This document shows positions 1-8,192 of a DNA stretch of 64,000 nt, piece after piece (position 1 is the first letter of the stretch; the number at the start of each line of letters is the position of its first letter). Both the position numbers and the translations under genes were made by a program. The notes under the pieces were generated by a model. It saw only the letters and a program-made list of their open reading frames with translations. It did not search any database and was not told where the DNA came from. This DNA is from SIG440 sp045591035 (GTDB taxonomy: Bacteria > Bacillota > Clostridia > Monoglobales > Monoglobaceae): contig JAZNSG010000046.1 in NCBI GenBank assembly GCA_045591035.1, positions 1 through 64,000 on the forward strand, written 5' to 3'.

Positions 1-2
1 AA

Positions 3-27
3 CCCCGCAAGGCAACGCCTTGCGGGG
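3..27 (-). terminator. Hairpin downstream of serS
   Basis: Perfect 11-bp GC-rich stem (CCCCGCAAGGC pairing with GCCTTGCGGGG) with a 3-nt loop, about 20 bases past the serS stop codon. Any T-tract would lie outside the window, so intrinsic termination is likely but not fully visible. Confidence 0.7.
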
Positions 28-46
28 AAACTTTTTAAGGGAAAGA

Positions 47-1330
47 TTATTCTTCGGGAAGAATAACTTCTTTGCCACCCATATAGGGCCTCAGGATTTC
101 GGGAACAGTCACCGAACCATCAGCGTTCTGGTAGTTTTCCAAAATTGCGGCAACAGTTCTGCCGATTGCAACACCCGAGCCGTTAAGGGTATGAACAAGC
201 TGTGCTTTGTCCTTGACGTTGTTCTTAAACTTTATGTTTGCACGACGAGCCTGGAAATCCTCGAAGTTACTGCAGGATGAGATTTCCACAAAGCGGTTAT
301 AGCTTGGCATCCAAACCTCTATGTCGTATTTCATAGCCGCGGTAAAGCCCAAATCACCAATACAGATTTTAACCACACGATAGGGGAGCTTCAAAAGCTT
401 CAGAACCGACTCGGCATCGTTTACAAGCTTTTCAAGTTCGTCATAGGAGTTTTCGGGGTTGGCAAACTTAACAAGCTCAACCTTGTTAAACTGGTGCTGA
501 CGTATAAGACCTCTTGTGTCTCTGCCGGCACTGCCTGCCTCTGCACGGAAACAAGCTGTGTATGCTACGTATTTGATAGGAAGCTTTGCTCCGTCAAGAA
601 TCTCGTCACGGTGCATATTTGTTACAGGAACTTCCGCTGTGGGAACCATAAAATATTCGGTGTTTGAAACTTTAAATGCGTCTTCTTCAAACTTGGGGAG
701 CTGTCCTGTGCCAACCATGCTGTTTCTGTGCACCATAAAAGGCGGGAAAATTTCTTTGTAGCCGTTTTGGGTGGTGTGAGTGTCAAGATAGAAGTTTATG
801 ACTGCTCTTTCAAGCTGTGCACCGGCACCTTTGTAAACAGTAAATCTCGTACCTGTTATTTTTGCAGCGGTTGCAGCATCCAGGATTCCGAGGTCTTCGC
901 CCAAGTCCCAGTGAGCTTTTGGCTCAAAGTCAAAGCTTGTCGGCTCCATAAAACGACGCACTTCGATGTTGTCCTCGTCGGTGTCACCGTCGGGAACTGA
1001 GGGGTTTGCAATATTTGGGATGGTGTACATTATCTTTTCGATTTGTTCGTCGATTTCACGTACTTCTTCGTCAATTTTCTTAATGTCCTCAGAAAGAACC
1101 TTCATCTCAGCAAAAATTTCTGCTGTATCCTTGCCTTCCTTTTTGAACTGAGGAATTTGCTTCGAGATGGTGTTTTGCTGATTTTTCATCTGCTCAACAC
1201 GATAAACTGCTTCACGACGTTTTTTATCAAGCTCAAGAAGCCCATCAACATCAATGCGGTCTTCCTTTCGTCTTTTAAGTGCTTCAATCAGTTTTTCCGG
1301 TTCGTTTCTCAAAATTTTTATATCTATCAT
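47..1330 (-). CDS. serS: Seryl-tRNA synthetase
   Basis: Charges tRNA-Ser (and tRNA-Sec) with serine using ATP, in the cytoplasm. About 427 residues, the normal length. The N-terminal ~110 residues are the charged antiparallel coiled-coil arm that grips the long variable arm of tRNA-Ser. The rest is the class II catalytic core with motif 2 (FRAEAGSAGRDTRG) and motif 3 (GSGVAIGRTVAAILEN). The ATG at 1330 was chosen because it gives the canonical MIDIKILRNEPE start and has a GGAGA-like ribosome binding site; a start 13 codons upstream lacks both. It follows parA, parB and a small membrane gene on the same strand, an order common next to the replication origin in Clostridia. Confidence 0.97.
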   Translation of the reverse strand: MIDIKILRNEPEKLIEALKRRKEDRIDVDGLLELDKKRREAVYRVEQMKNQQNTISKQIPQFKKEGKDTAEIFAEMKVLSEDIKKIDEEVREIDEQIEKIMYTIPNIANPSVPDGDTDEDNIEVRRFMEPTSFDFEPKAHWDLGEDLGILDAATAAKITGTRFTVYKGAGAQLERAVINFYLDTHTTQNGYKEIFPPFMVHRNSMVGTGQLPKFEEDAFKVSNTEYFMVPTAEVPVTNMHRDEILDGAKLPIKYVAYTACFRAEAGSAGRDTRGLIRQHQFNKVELVKFANPENSYDELEKLVNDAESVLKLLKLPYRVVKICIGDLGFTAAMKYDIEVWMPSYNRFVEISSCSNFEDFQARRANIKFKNNVKDKAQLVHTLNGSGVAIGRTVAAILENYQNADGSVTVPEILRPYMGGKEVILPEE

Positions 1331-1401
1331 TTTATATCTCCTCTCTGTTGTAAAAAAGCAACAAAACATTTTTTATTATACAGCCCCAATGGGGTTATTT
1401 G

Positions 1402-1827
1402 TTAATTAATAAAATCTTTCAGCAAATCATAGTAAGCAAGACTTGCATCGTCAAAGCCGATGGGTTCAATTTTGCTCAAAAGAGCTTTTGCCTGAGCTTT
1501 GTCTCCACTTTTGTATAAATCGTATATATCCTTCAAGTCGCTAAGAGCCTGAGAGCTGGTCTCAAATTTTGACTGAAGCTCAACATTTTCGTCATTTTGT
1601 TTTTCTTCTGCCTCAAGTTTCTTTTTCAGCTCGTCGTTTTCTGCCGAAAGGTCAACAATTTTCTTTTCAAGCGCTTCTATTTGATTTTGAGTTCCAAGAA
1701 TTTCTTTTTCGTATTCTTTCTGGCGGGAGTCAAGCTCGTTGTCGGACAAAATTCCTATCAAAACAATAATACCTACGAAAAAAACCATAATAAGGGCATA
1801 CCCTATAATTTTTTTTGAAATTTTCAC
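1402..1827 (-). CDS. Small membrane-anchored coiled-coil protein, function unknown
   Basis: 141 residues. One hydrophobic segment at about 8-27 follows a Lys-rich N-terminus, which suggests an N-in membrane anchor. Residues ~33-95 are a heptad-like run of E, K, L and N typical of a coiled coil, and a short acidic, possibly helical tail follows. The start is GTG, supported by AGAGGTG seven bases upstream. It sits between parB and serS, where clostridial genomes often carry a DUF4446 membrane/coiled-coil gene. I cannot confirm that family from residues, so the link is positional. A structural or division-linked role is possible; no enzyme motif is visible. Confidence 0.75.
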   Translation of the reverse strand: MKISKKIIGYALIMVFFVGIIVLIGILSDNELDSRQKEYEKEILGTQNQIEALEKKIVDLSAENDELKKKLEAEEKQNDENVELQSKFETSSQALSDLKDIYDLYKSGDKAQAKALLSKIEPIGFDDASLAYYDLLKDFIN

Positions 1828-1980
1828 TAATTTTCACCTCTTTTGTGTCAAATATCTGTAATTGCTAAAAAATTGTGGTTTTAAGACGCGCATAACTCAC
1901 CAATATAATTCCATTCCGATGGTTGGTTTTTTGGAAAATAAAGCGTGTTTTACAGGTTGCTTTTTGGAAAAATATGGAAA

Positions 1981-2895
1981 CTATTTAAGGAGCTTCAAAA
2001 TGTTTTCAAGGTCATCGTTGCTGTAATACTCAATCTCAATTTTACCTCGTTTTTTTCCGTGTCGGATTGAAACCTTTGTTGAAAATTTATGTGAAAGCTC
2101 GGCTGAGAGATTTTTAAAGTATGTCTCAATATTTTTATCAATGGGAGTTGATTTTTTCTGAGTCTTTTTGTTTTGTATTGCTGATGCAAGTGCTTCGGCC
2201 TGGCGCACACTCAAATCTTCTTTTTGGATTTTTTCTGCCAGAAGAAGTCTGTCGTCCTCGCTTTTCAACGAGAGCAGGGCTCTGGCGTGTCCCTGGGAGA
2301 TTGAACCCTTTGCCACCAGGGTTTTCAAGGAATCGGAAAGGTTGTTAAGTCTCAGTGCATTTGCTACAGCGCTTCGGCTTTTTCCTACTCTTTCAGAGAC
2401 CTCTTCCTGAGTTAAGGCATAAGTATCCATAAGCTTTCGATAGCCTTCAGCTTCTTCTATGGGGTTAAGGTCCTCTCTTTGAAGGTTTTCAATAAGGGCG
2501 ATTTCCATAACTTCTTTTTCGGAATAATCACCTTCAATGCAGGGAACTTCTTTAAGTCCTGCGAGTTTTGCTGCTCTCCAGCGGCGTTCTCCGGCAATTA
2601 TAATGTAAATACCGTTCTTTTCAGGACGAACAAGAATAGGTTGAATTAGTCCATGTTCCTTTATTGACCTTGCCAATGTTTCAAGAGCGTCCTTTTCAAA
2701 GACTTTACGAGGCTGGTCGGGGTTTGGTTCAATGTCACGAAGCTTCAGGATTTTAATACCTGAACCGTCCTTTGAAGAAGGGGCATGAATTTCAGGCGAT
2801 GGCGTTGTGGGGGAAAGGGGAACATCGTCGAAAAACGCTCCAAGCCCTCTTCCAAGGCCTTTTTTGGGTTTTGCTTTTCCTTTTGTTTCTGCCAT
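1981..2895 (-). CDS. parB: Chromosome-partitioning protein ParB (Spo0J-type)
   Basis: Binds parS and, as a CTP-dependent clamp, spreads along DNA to load SMC and stimulate ParA. 304 residues. The Lys-rich N-terminus contains GLGRGLGAFF (the ParA-stimulating region). The CTP-binding signature AGERRWRA lies at 101-108 and ENLQREDLNP at 136-145, followed by the helix-turn-helix at about 162-181 (LTQEEVSERVGKSRSAVANA) and a C-terminal dimerisation domain. It begins about 22 bases after parA, so the two are co-transcribed. Its binding sites lie upstream of the pair, so self-regulation is possible. The single ParB-type gene here could be Spo0J or Noc, but pairing with ParA and a perfect parS site favour Spo0J. 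Confidence 0.96.
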   Translation of the reverse strand: MAETKGKAKPKKGLGRGLGAFFDDVPLSPTTPSPEIHAPSSKDGSGIKILKLRDIEPNPDQPRKVFEKDALETLARSIKEHGLIQPILVRPEKNGIYIIIAGERRWRAAKLAGLKEVPCIEGDYSEKEVMEIALIENLQREDLNPIEEAEGYRKLMDTYALTQEEVSERVGKSRSAVANALRLNNLSDSLKTLVAKGSISQGHARALLSLKSEDDRLLLAEKIQKEDLSVRQAEALASAIQNKKTQKKSTPIDKNIETYFKNLSAELSHKFSTKVSIRHGKKRGKIEIEYYSNDDLENILKLLK

Positions 2896-2917
2896 TATTT
2901 CACTTCCTTTGTGGAAT

Positions 2918-3682
2918 TTAGCTGTTTCTTTCTATTAACTCCTCTGCTAGATAGGTATAACACTCTGCACCTTTGGAGTTTCGGTCGTATTCAATAACGG
3001 GTTGCCCAAAGCTGGGAGCCTCGGAAAGCCGCACGTTTCGGGGGATTATGGTCGAAAAAACCTTTTCCCGGAAGAACTTCTTTACCTCGTCTACCACCTG
3101 GATTGAAAGATTCGTTCTTGCGTCAAACATAGTGAGAAGAACGCCTTCCAGAGAAAGACCGGGGTTTAATCGTTGCTTTATCATTTTTATGGTATTTGTC
3201 AGCTGACTCAGACCCTCCAAGGCATAATATTCACACTGAATAGGCACCAAAACCGTGTCTGTTGCGGTAAACGAGTTCAGTGTTATAAGCCCGAGAGAGG
3301 GAGGACAGTCAATAAATATAAAATCAAACTCATCTTTGATAGGAGCGATGGAGTTTTTAAGAACAAATTCGCGGTTTTCTTTCATAACAAGCTCCAGCTC
3401 GGCCCCTGCCAAATCAATGTTTGCAGGGCATATCCAAAGATTATCAAACTCGGTTTTTATGATAACTTCGCTCATAGGAACGTCGTTGATAATGCAATCA
3501 TAAACAGACTGCTCAACAGATTTGGGGTCAACACCAAGTCCGCTTGTTGTGTTGCCCTGAGGGTCAATGTCAATAAGAAGAACCTTTTTTCCCGATTTCC
3601 CAAGACATGCGCTGAGATTTACGGCAGTTGTGGTTTTTCCCACCCCGCCCTTTTGATTTGCAATTGCAATTACCTTTCCCAT
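2918..3682 (-). CDS. parA: ParA/Soj chromosome-partitioning ATPase
   Basis: P-loop ATPase that binds DNA non-specifically when ATP-bound and moves ParB-parS complexes; in Bacillus it also regulates DnaA. About 254 residues. The deviant Walker A KGGVGKTT is at 11-18 with the signature lysine K11, followed by DIDPQGN near 38-44 and Walker B FIFIDCPPSLGL near 115-126. The ATG at 3682 was preferred over a TTG two codons upstream because AAAGAGG sits six bases before it. The gene lies directly upstream of parB. The promoter and two parS sites are in the 190 bases before it. Confidence 0.97.
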   Translation of the reverse strand: MGKVIAIANQKGGVGKTTTAVNLSACLGKSGKKVLLIDIDPQGNTTSGLGVDPKSVEQSVYDCIINDVPMSEVIIKTEFDNLWICPANIDLAGAELELVMKENREFVLKNSIAPIKDEFDFIFIDCPPSLGLITLNSFTATDTVLVPIQCEYYALEGLSQLTNTIKMIKQRLNPGLSLEGVLLTMFDARTNLSIQVVDEVKKFFREKVFSTIIPRNVRLSEAPSFGQPVIEYDRNSKGAECYTYLAEELIERNS

Positions 3683-3744
3683 AGTCAACCTCTTTCGGGA
3701 TAAAATCCCCTTAGTAGAATAGTAAAAACTTAATTATTACTATA

Positions 3745-3772
3745 ATTATATCACTTTTTCAAAAAAACTCAA
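3745..3772 (-). promoter_or_regulatory. Predicted sigma-A promoter of parA-parB
   Basis: Read on the minus strand: -35 TTGAGT (3767-3772), a 16-base spacer and -10 TATAAT (3745-3750). It is about 65 bases upstream of the parA start. The parS sites lie 26-79 bases upstream of the -35, so bound ParB could spread over the promoter. Confidence 0.7.
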
Positions 3773-3797
3773 TACATTCAGTCATATTTTTTTAAAT

Positions 3798-3813
3798 TGT
3801 TTCACGGGAAACA
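3798..3813. promoter_or_regulatory. parS site, one mismatch
   Basis: TGTTTCACGGGAAACA differs from the Bacillus-type parS palindrome at one position (G for T at the tenth base). It lies 17 bases from a perfect copy. Confidence 0.88.
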
Positions 3814-3830
3814 ATTTAAAAATGCAAATT

Positions 3831-3846
3831 TGTTTCACGTGAAACA
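3831..3846. promoter_or_regulatory. parS site, perfect consensus
   Basis: TGTTTCACGTGAAACA is the exact 16-bp palindrome recognised by Spo0J/ParB in Firmicutes. It sits between parA and the end of the his operon. Such sites cluster near the chromosome origin. Confidence 0.95.
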
Positions 3847-3849
3847 AAG

Positions 3850-3871
3850 CCGCAGTATAAAAATACTGCGG
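3850..3871 (-). terminator. Terminator hairpin after hisK (end of his operon)
   Basis: Perfect 9-bp stem CCGCAGTAT/ATACTGCGG with an AAAA loop, just after the hisK stop. On the minus strand it is followed by the T-containing parS sequence rather than a clean T-run, so termination is plausible rather than certain. Confidence 0.6.
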
Positions 3872-3879
3872 ATTATAAA

Positions 3880-4662
3880 CTATTTATTAAAAACCAAGTT
3901 AGAAAACCCAAGGGTTTTAGCAAACTCTTCGTATTCCTCGAAGTGGTTGCAAAGGGTATCTTTGCTGTGGCTATCACTTGAAAGAATAACCTTGCCGCCT
4001 TTTTTAAAAATATAATCAAGTAAAGCAGGGTGGGGATATGCTTTGCTTCGGTAGCCTCGTGTTATTGCGCCTGTGTTTATTTCGAATGGTTTGTTATAGG
4101 GTAAAAGCTTGTCTATTGCACCTTTTGCGAGGTCAAGGTATTCAGGGTCGGTCATATCAAAGAAACGATTGTTTTCGTTGAACTTTGTAACCAGGTCAAA
4201 GTGTCCTATAATATCTCCGTCGAATTTGTTAAGACAATCCCCGACTGTTTCATAATAATCCCTTGAAAGTGCAATAAAGTCGCCATTATAAGCATCTAAA
4301 AGCCGAGCGAAATATTCGGGAGAGTGGTCGACGGGATAGTAGATTCCGTCTTTTTTTATGTAGTGCACCGACAAAATAGCATAATCAAAGTCGGAGGTAT
4401 CAAAATCAGCATAATAATCTTGCTCAACTCCGTAGAGAATTTGAATTTTGTCCGCATACTTCTCGGCAAGTTCGCGTATATGTGCCTTGTATGAAGAAAG
4501 CTTTTCAAAAGGGATGCAAAAACCGTCGTCAAAAGATGTATAAGAATGAACCGAAAAGCCAATTCGTGTCATTTTTTTCTCAATTGCGGCAAGAACCATT
4601 TCTTCGGGGGAATTGTTTCCGTCGCAAAAGGTCGTATGAACATGAAAATCTTCTAATATCAT
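3880..4662 (-). CDS. hisK: Histidinol-phosphatase, PHP family (HisJ/HisK type)
   Basis: Dephosphorylates L-histidinol phosphate to histidinol, the eighth step of histidine synthesis. 260 residues, the usual size for the PHP-superfamily enzyme of Firmicutes. The first metal-binding motif DFHVHTTFCDGN is at residues 5-16, further His/Asp ligands lie in VEQDYY, SVHYI and IIGHFDLV, and SSDSHSKDT near the C-terminus completes the trinuclear metal site. Its start overlaps the hisIE stop by four bases (ATGA), so it is the last gene of the his operon. It replaces the phosphatase half of the bifunctional HisB of enterobacteria, since HisB here is dehydratase-only. Confidence 0.93.
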   Translation of the reverse strand: MILEDFHVHTTFCDGNNSPEEMVLAAIEKKMTRIGFSVHSYTSFDDGFCIPFEKLSSYKAHIRELAEKYADKIQILYGVEQDYYADFDTSDFDYAILSVHYIKKDGIYYPVDHSPEYFARLLDAYNGDFIALSRDYYETVGDCLNKFDGDIIGHFDLVTKFNENNRFFDMTDPEYLDLAKGAIDKLLPYNKPFEINTGAITRGYRSKAYPHPALLDYIFKKGGKVILSSDSHSKDTLCNHFEEYEEFAKTLGFSNLVFNK

Positions 4663-5309
4663 TTTGTCATTTTCTCCTGTTTTACCTTGTGGTCAATCAC
4701 GTGACGGGAAGCAAGTTCAGTTTGGATATCCTCAAGGCTTATGCCGGCTTCAACCATCAGAACCATTACGTGATAAGCAAGGTCAGCTATTTCATAAACT
4801 GTTTCCGCCTTGTCTTCTGCCTTTGCCGCAATAATGACCTCGGTACTTTCTTCTCCGACTTTTTTTAGTATTTTGTCAAGACCTTTTTCAAAGAGGTATG
4901 TGGTGTATGAACCTTCTTTTTTCTCTGTCTTTCTGCCTTTAAGCATATCCATAAGACCGTTTAGAGAAAATTCGTGTCTTTCTTCGCTTTCCCAAAGGGT
5001 ATTTTCAAAGCACGAGTCGTTTCCCAAGTGACAAGCCGGGCCCGTCTTGTCAACCATAACAACAAGAGCATCGTTGTCACAGTCTGCTGTGATTGAAACA
5101 ATATGCTGATAGTTTCCGCTTGTTTCACCTTTGAGCCAAAGCTCCTGTCTTGACCGGCTCCAGAAACAAGTAAGTCCCTTTTCCATTGAGATTTTGAGAC
5201 TTTCTTCGTTCATATACGCAAGGGTAAGCACTTTTTTTGTTTTTGCGTCGACAACTATTGCCGGGATAAGACCCTTTTCGTCAAATTTAAGTTCATTAAT
5301 GTTAATCAT
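4659..5309 (-). CDS. hisIE: Bifunctional phosphoribosyl-AMP cyclohydrolase / phosphoribosyl-ATP pyrophosphatase
   Basis: Performs steps 2 and 3 of histidine synthesis. 216 residues. The N-terminal half (about 1-105) is the HisI cyclohydrolase with WSRSRQELWLKGETSGN, the acidic metal site TADCDNDALVVMV and the zinc-ligand Cys region GPACHLGNDSCF. The C-terminal half (about 118-205) is the HisE MazG-like pyrophosphohydrolase with KVGEESTEVIIAAK. It lies about 34 bases after hisF and overlaps hisK by four bases. Confidence 0.96.
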   Translation of the reverse strand: MININELKFDEKGLIPAIVVDAKTKKVLTLAYMNEESLKISMEKGLTCFWSRSRQELWLKGETSGNYQHIVSITADCDNDALVVMVDKTGPACHLGNDSCFENTLWESEERHEFSLNGLMDMLKGRKTEKKEGSYTTYLFEKGLDKILKKVGEESTEVIIAAKAEDKAETVYEIADLAYHVMVLMVEAGISLEDIQTELASRHVIDHKVKQEKMTK

Positions 5310-5343
5310 AGTTATTTCCTTTCAATATATATATAGTCATGTT

Positions 5344-6102
5344 TTAAAGACGTACAGGAATTCCTTCGTTTGAGAGAGTCTTTTTCAGGTCAGAAATTGC
5401 CACTTCACCAAAGTGGAATATTGATGCGGCAAGTCCGGCATCTACTTTTGGGAGAGTTTTGAAAAGCTCAACAAAGTCAGAAATACCTCCGGCACCACCC
5501 GAGGCAATAACCGGCACAGACACTGCGTTGCAAACAGCATCAAGCATCTCAAGGTCAAAGCCACTCTTCACTCCGTCGGTGTCGATAGAGTTGAGAACGA
5601 CTTCGCCTGCACCCATATCAACGCAGCGCTTTATCCAGGAGATAGCCTCCATCCCGGTGTTTTCTCTGCCGCCCTTGGCAAAAACTCTGAAAACTCCGTC
5701 AACACGTTTTACGTCAGCAGAAATAACAACACACTGGTCTCCGTAACGCTTTGCTGCTTCCTCAATAAGCTGGGGGTTTCGGATTGCGCCCGAGTTTACA
5801 CTTACTTTGTCGGCACCACATTTTAAAACCCTGTCAAAGTCCTCAAGGGTGTTTATTCCACCCCCAACAGTCAAGGGAATAAAGATTGTCCGCGCAACCT
5901 CTTTTAAAATATCTGTAAAAAGGGCACGTTTTTCAAAAGATGCAGTAATGTCATAAAAAACAAGTTCATCCGCACCGCTTTTGCTGTAGTGTGCCGCAAG
6001 TTCAACAGGTGATGAAACATCAGAAATTCCCTGAAAGTTCACACCCTTAACCACTCGTCCGTCCCTGACATCAAGACAAGGTATAATTCGTTTTGTAATC
6101 AT
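5344..6102 (-). CDS. hisF: Imidazole glycerol phosphate synthase, cyclase subunit
   Basis: With HisH, uses ammonia from glutamine to convert PRFAR into imidazole glycerol phosphate and AICAR. 252 residues, a complete (beta/alpha)8 barrel. The two catalytic aspartates are at the canonical positions: D11 in IIPCLDVRDG and D130 in VVISADVKRV. The phosphate-binding loops VGGGI (79-83) and ASGGAGG (near 220) are present. The start overlaps the hisA stop (ATGA). Confidence 0.98.
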   Translation of the reverse strand: MITKRIIPCLDVRDGRVVKGVNFQGISDVSSPVELAAHYSKSGADELVFYDITASFEKRALFTDILKEVARTIFIPLTVGGGINTLEDFDRVLKCGADKVSVNSGAIRNPQLIEEAAKRYGDQCVVISADVKRVDGVFRVFAKGGRENTGMEAISWIKRCVDMGAGEVVLNSIDTDGVKSGFDLEMLDAVCNAVSVPVIASGGAGGISDFVELFKTLPKVDAGLAASIFHFGEVAISDLKKTLSNEGIPVRL

Positions 6103-6812
6103 TCTGCCACCTCGATTGCTTCTTTTAATGAAATTGCCTTTGTGTAATAGGCTTTGCCAATAATTGCTCCAAAAAGATTGAGCTTTGACAGCGCTTTTAT
6201 GTCCTCAATATCCGTTACTCCGCCTGATGCGATAATTTGCATATCAAACTTCTCGGATAACTCCCGATAAAGCTCTCGGTTTGTGCCTTGCATAGCGCCA
6301 TCCTTGGATATATCCGTACAAATCAGAGTTTTCACCCCTAAATTTTCCATTTTTTTACAAAAATCCATGCAAGTATACTGAGATTTTTCAGTCCAGCCTT
6401 TGATTGCCACAAAGCCATCCTTTATATCCACGCCCACGGCAATTTTGTCACCGTATTTTTTCACGGCTTCTGAGAGAAAGGCTTCGTCATTGACAGCTGC
6501 AGTACCCAAAATGACGCGGCTGATACCTGCGTCTATGTAGCGGTCAACAACCTCCATGCTTCGGATACCTCCGCCCACTTCTACGGAAAGGCTTGTTTCC
6601 CTTGCGATTTGACGGATAATGTCGATGTTGGGGGTTTCTCCCGTTTTTGCACCCTCAAGGTCAACGATGTGTATATTTGTTGCACCACATTCCTCGAAGT
6701 CCCGTGCAATTTCAATGGGGTTTTCGCTGTATACGGTCATTTTGTCGTATTCGCCACGAAGAAGCCGCACAGCCTTGCCCTCATATAAATCTATTGCAGG
6801 AAAAATAAACAT
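6099..6812 (-). CDS. hisA: ProFAR isomerase
   Basis: Amadori isomerisation of ProFAR to PRFAR, step 4 of the pathway. 237-residue (beta/alpha)8 barrel homologous to HisF, with the catalytic pair D8 (FPAIDLYEGK) and D129 (GVDIKDG) and phosphate loops VGGGIRS and ASGGVTD. It overlaps hisF by four bases. A 124-base gap separates it from hisH upstream; the gap holds a weak AGTCCTTTTT/AAAAGGGGCT stem-loop but no T-run or promoter that I can recognise, so the operon probably reads through. Confidence 0.97.
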   Translation of the reverse strand: MFIFPAIDLYEGKAVRLLRGEYDKMTVYSENPIEIARDFEECGATNIHIVDLEGAKTGETPNIDIIRQIARETSLSVEVGGGIRSMEVVDRYIDAGISRVILGTAAVNDEAFLSEAVKKYGDKIAVGVDIKDGFVAIKGWTEKSQYTCMDFCKKMENLGVKTLICTDISKDGAMQGTNRELYRELSEKFDMQIIASGGVTDIEDIKALSKLNLFGAIIGKAYYTKAISLKEAIEVAE

Positions 6813-6936
6813 ATCTATTCCTCACTTTAATGTTATTTGTGTTTTGTAATTTTTAGTTGTGCCTCTTTGTGAATGACAAAGCAGTCCGTCAGTCCTTTTT
6901 GAATAAAAGGGGCTGATACCACTTTCGGATGAAGTG

Positions 6937-7548
6937 TTACATTTCACAAAATGCACGAAGTATCCCAAGGCCCACGTCACCGCTTTTTTCGGGATGGAAC
7001 TGGCAGCCGCAAACATTCCCTTGGGCAACTGCCGCTGTGAGATCAGCACCGTATTCAGAAGTTGCAATAACTGACTCGTCACAGTTTGCGCCATAATAAG
7101 AATGGACAAAGTACACGAAGTCACCCTCGTTTATGTATTTAAAAAGGGGATGCTTTTCGCCCTTGAAGGAAAGAGCGTTCCATCCGATATGAGGGATTTT
7201 AAGGTCTTTCGGGATAACATCGGATATAGGCCTGATTTCACCTTTTATAAGACCAAGTCCCTGGTGTTCGCCATATTCAAAACTCTTTTCAAAAAGCATC
7301 TGCATTCCGAGACATATGCCCATAATGGGTTTTCCGTTTTTCGCTTCTGCTTTTATAAGTTCAAAAAACCCTGTTTGTTTCAGTTTGTTTGCCGCATCCT
7401 CAAATGCCCCGACTCCGGGGAGAATAATTCTGGATGCTTTCTTTATGGTTTCAGCATCTTTGGCAACAACCACCTCTGCGTTTATCGCTTCAAGGGAGCT
7501 TTGCAAAGAAAAAAGGTTTCCTACACCATAGTCAACAATGGCTAACAT
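6937..7548 (-). CDS. hisH: Imidazole glycerol phosphate synthase, glutamine amidotransferase subunit
   Basis: Releases ammonia from glutamine and channels it to HisF. 203 residues, class I glutamine amidotransferase fold. The triad is visible: nucleophile C79 in GICLGMQML, H185 and E187 in CQFHPEKSG. The N-terminus has the oxyanion-strand region PGVGAFEDA. Its ATG shares one base with the hisB stop (TAATG arrangement), which implies translational coupling. Confidence 0.97.
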   Translation of the reverse strand: MLAIVDYGVGNLFSLQSSLEAINAEVVVAKDAETIKKASRIILPGVGAFEDAANKLKQTGFFELIKAEAKNGKPIMGICLGMQMLFEKSFEYGEHQGLGLIKGEIRPISDVIPKDLKIPHIGWNALSFKGEKHPLFKYINEGDFVYFVHSYYGANCDESVIATSEYGADLTAAVAQGNVCGCQFHPEKSGDVGLGILRAFCEM

Positions 7549-8135
7549 TATAAAACCCCTTTCGTTGATGGAATTTCGTCCTTTGAAAGCTCATCAATCT
7601 GACAAGCAGCTCTGAGGCTTCGTGCTGCTGATTTGAAGATTCCCTCGATTATGTGATGAGAGTTAGTTCCGTATAACTGTTTTATATGAAGGGTGCAGTT
7701 CGCACTGCGAACAAAGCCTTGCCAGAACTCTTCAACCAACTCGGTGTCAAAGTCACCAACCTTTTCAGAGGGGATGTTTGCTGTGTAAGCAAGGAAACTT
7801 CTTCCCGACAAATCAACTGCTGTCATAATGAGAGCCTCGTCCATTGGAAGAAGCATATTTCCGTAGCGGGAAATACCTTTCTTGTCACCAAACGCCTCGG
7901 TAAATGCCTGACCAAGGCAAATTCCGATATCCTCAACTGTGTGGTGATAGTCCACATAGGTGTCCCCCTCACAGCTGAGTGTCAAATCAAAGCGTCCGTG
8001 CTTTGAAAAAAGTGTCAACATATGGTCAAAAAATCCACAACCGCTGTTTATTTCACTTATTCCCTTTCCGTCAAGATTAAGAGTTAACGAAATATTCGTT
8101 TCTGAAGTTTTTCTGTTTATATTGGAAATTCTCAT
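7548..8135 (-). CDS. hisB: Imidazoleglycerol-phosphate dehydratase
   Basis: Mn2+-dependent dehydration of imidazole glycerol phosphate to imidazole acetol phosphate. About 195 residues, the monofunctional form. Metal-binding histidines are visible in GFFDHMLTLFSKHGRFDL, DYHHTVEDIGICLG and NSHHIIEGIFK. The ATG at 8135 was preferred over a start 11 codons upstream because GGGAGAA precedes it by about 5 bases and MRISNINRKTSET matches family N-termini. The gene overlaps hisH by one base. Confidence 0.97.
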   Translation of the reverse strand: MRISNINRKTSETNISLTLNLDGKGISEINSGCGFFDHMLTLFSKHGRFDLTLSCEGDTYVDYHHTVEDIGICLGQAFTEAFGDKKGISRYGNMLLPMDEALIMTAVDLSGRSFLAYTANIPSEKVGDFDTELVEEFWQGFVRSANCTLHIKQLYGTNSHHIIEGIFKSAARSLRAACQIDELSKDEIPSTKGVL

Positions 8136-8192
8136 AGTTTTCTCCCTTCTGACCGTAGGCTCGGTCAAAAAAAGTATAGAGTTTATAATTTT

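Noticed and set aside
6813..6936. Possible small gene or terminator between hisH and hisA
   Set aside because: The stem-loop lacks a T-run and the short frame there has no SD; it looks like non-coding, perhaps degenerate repeat sequence.
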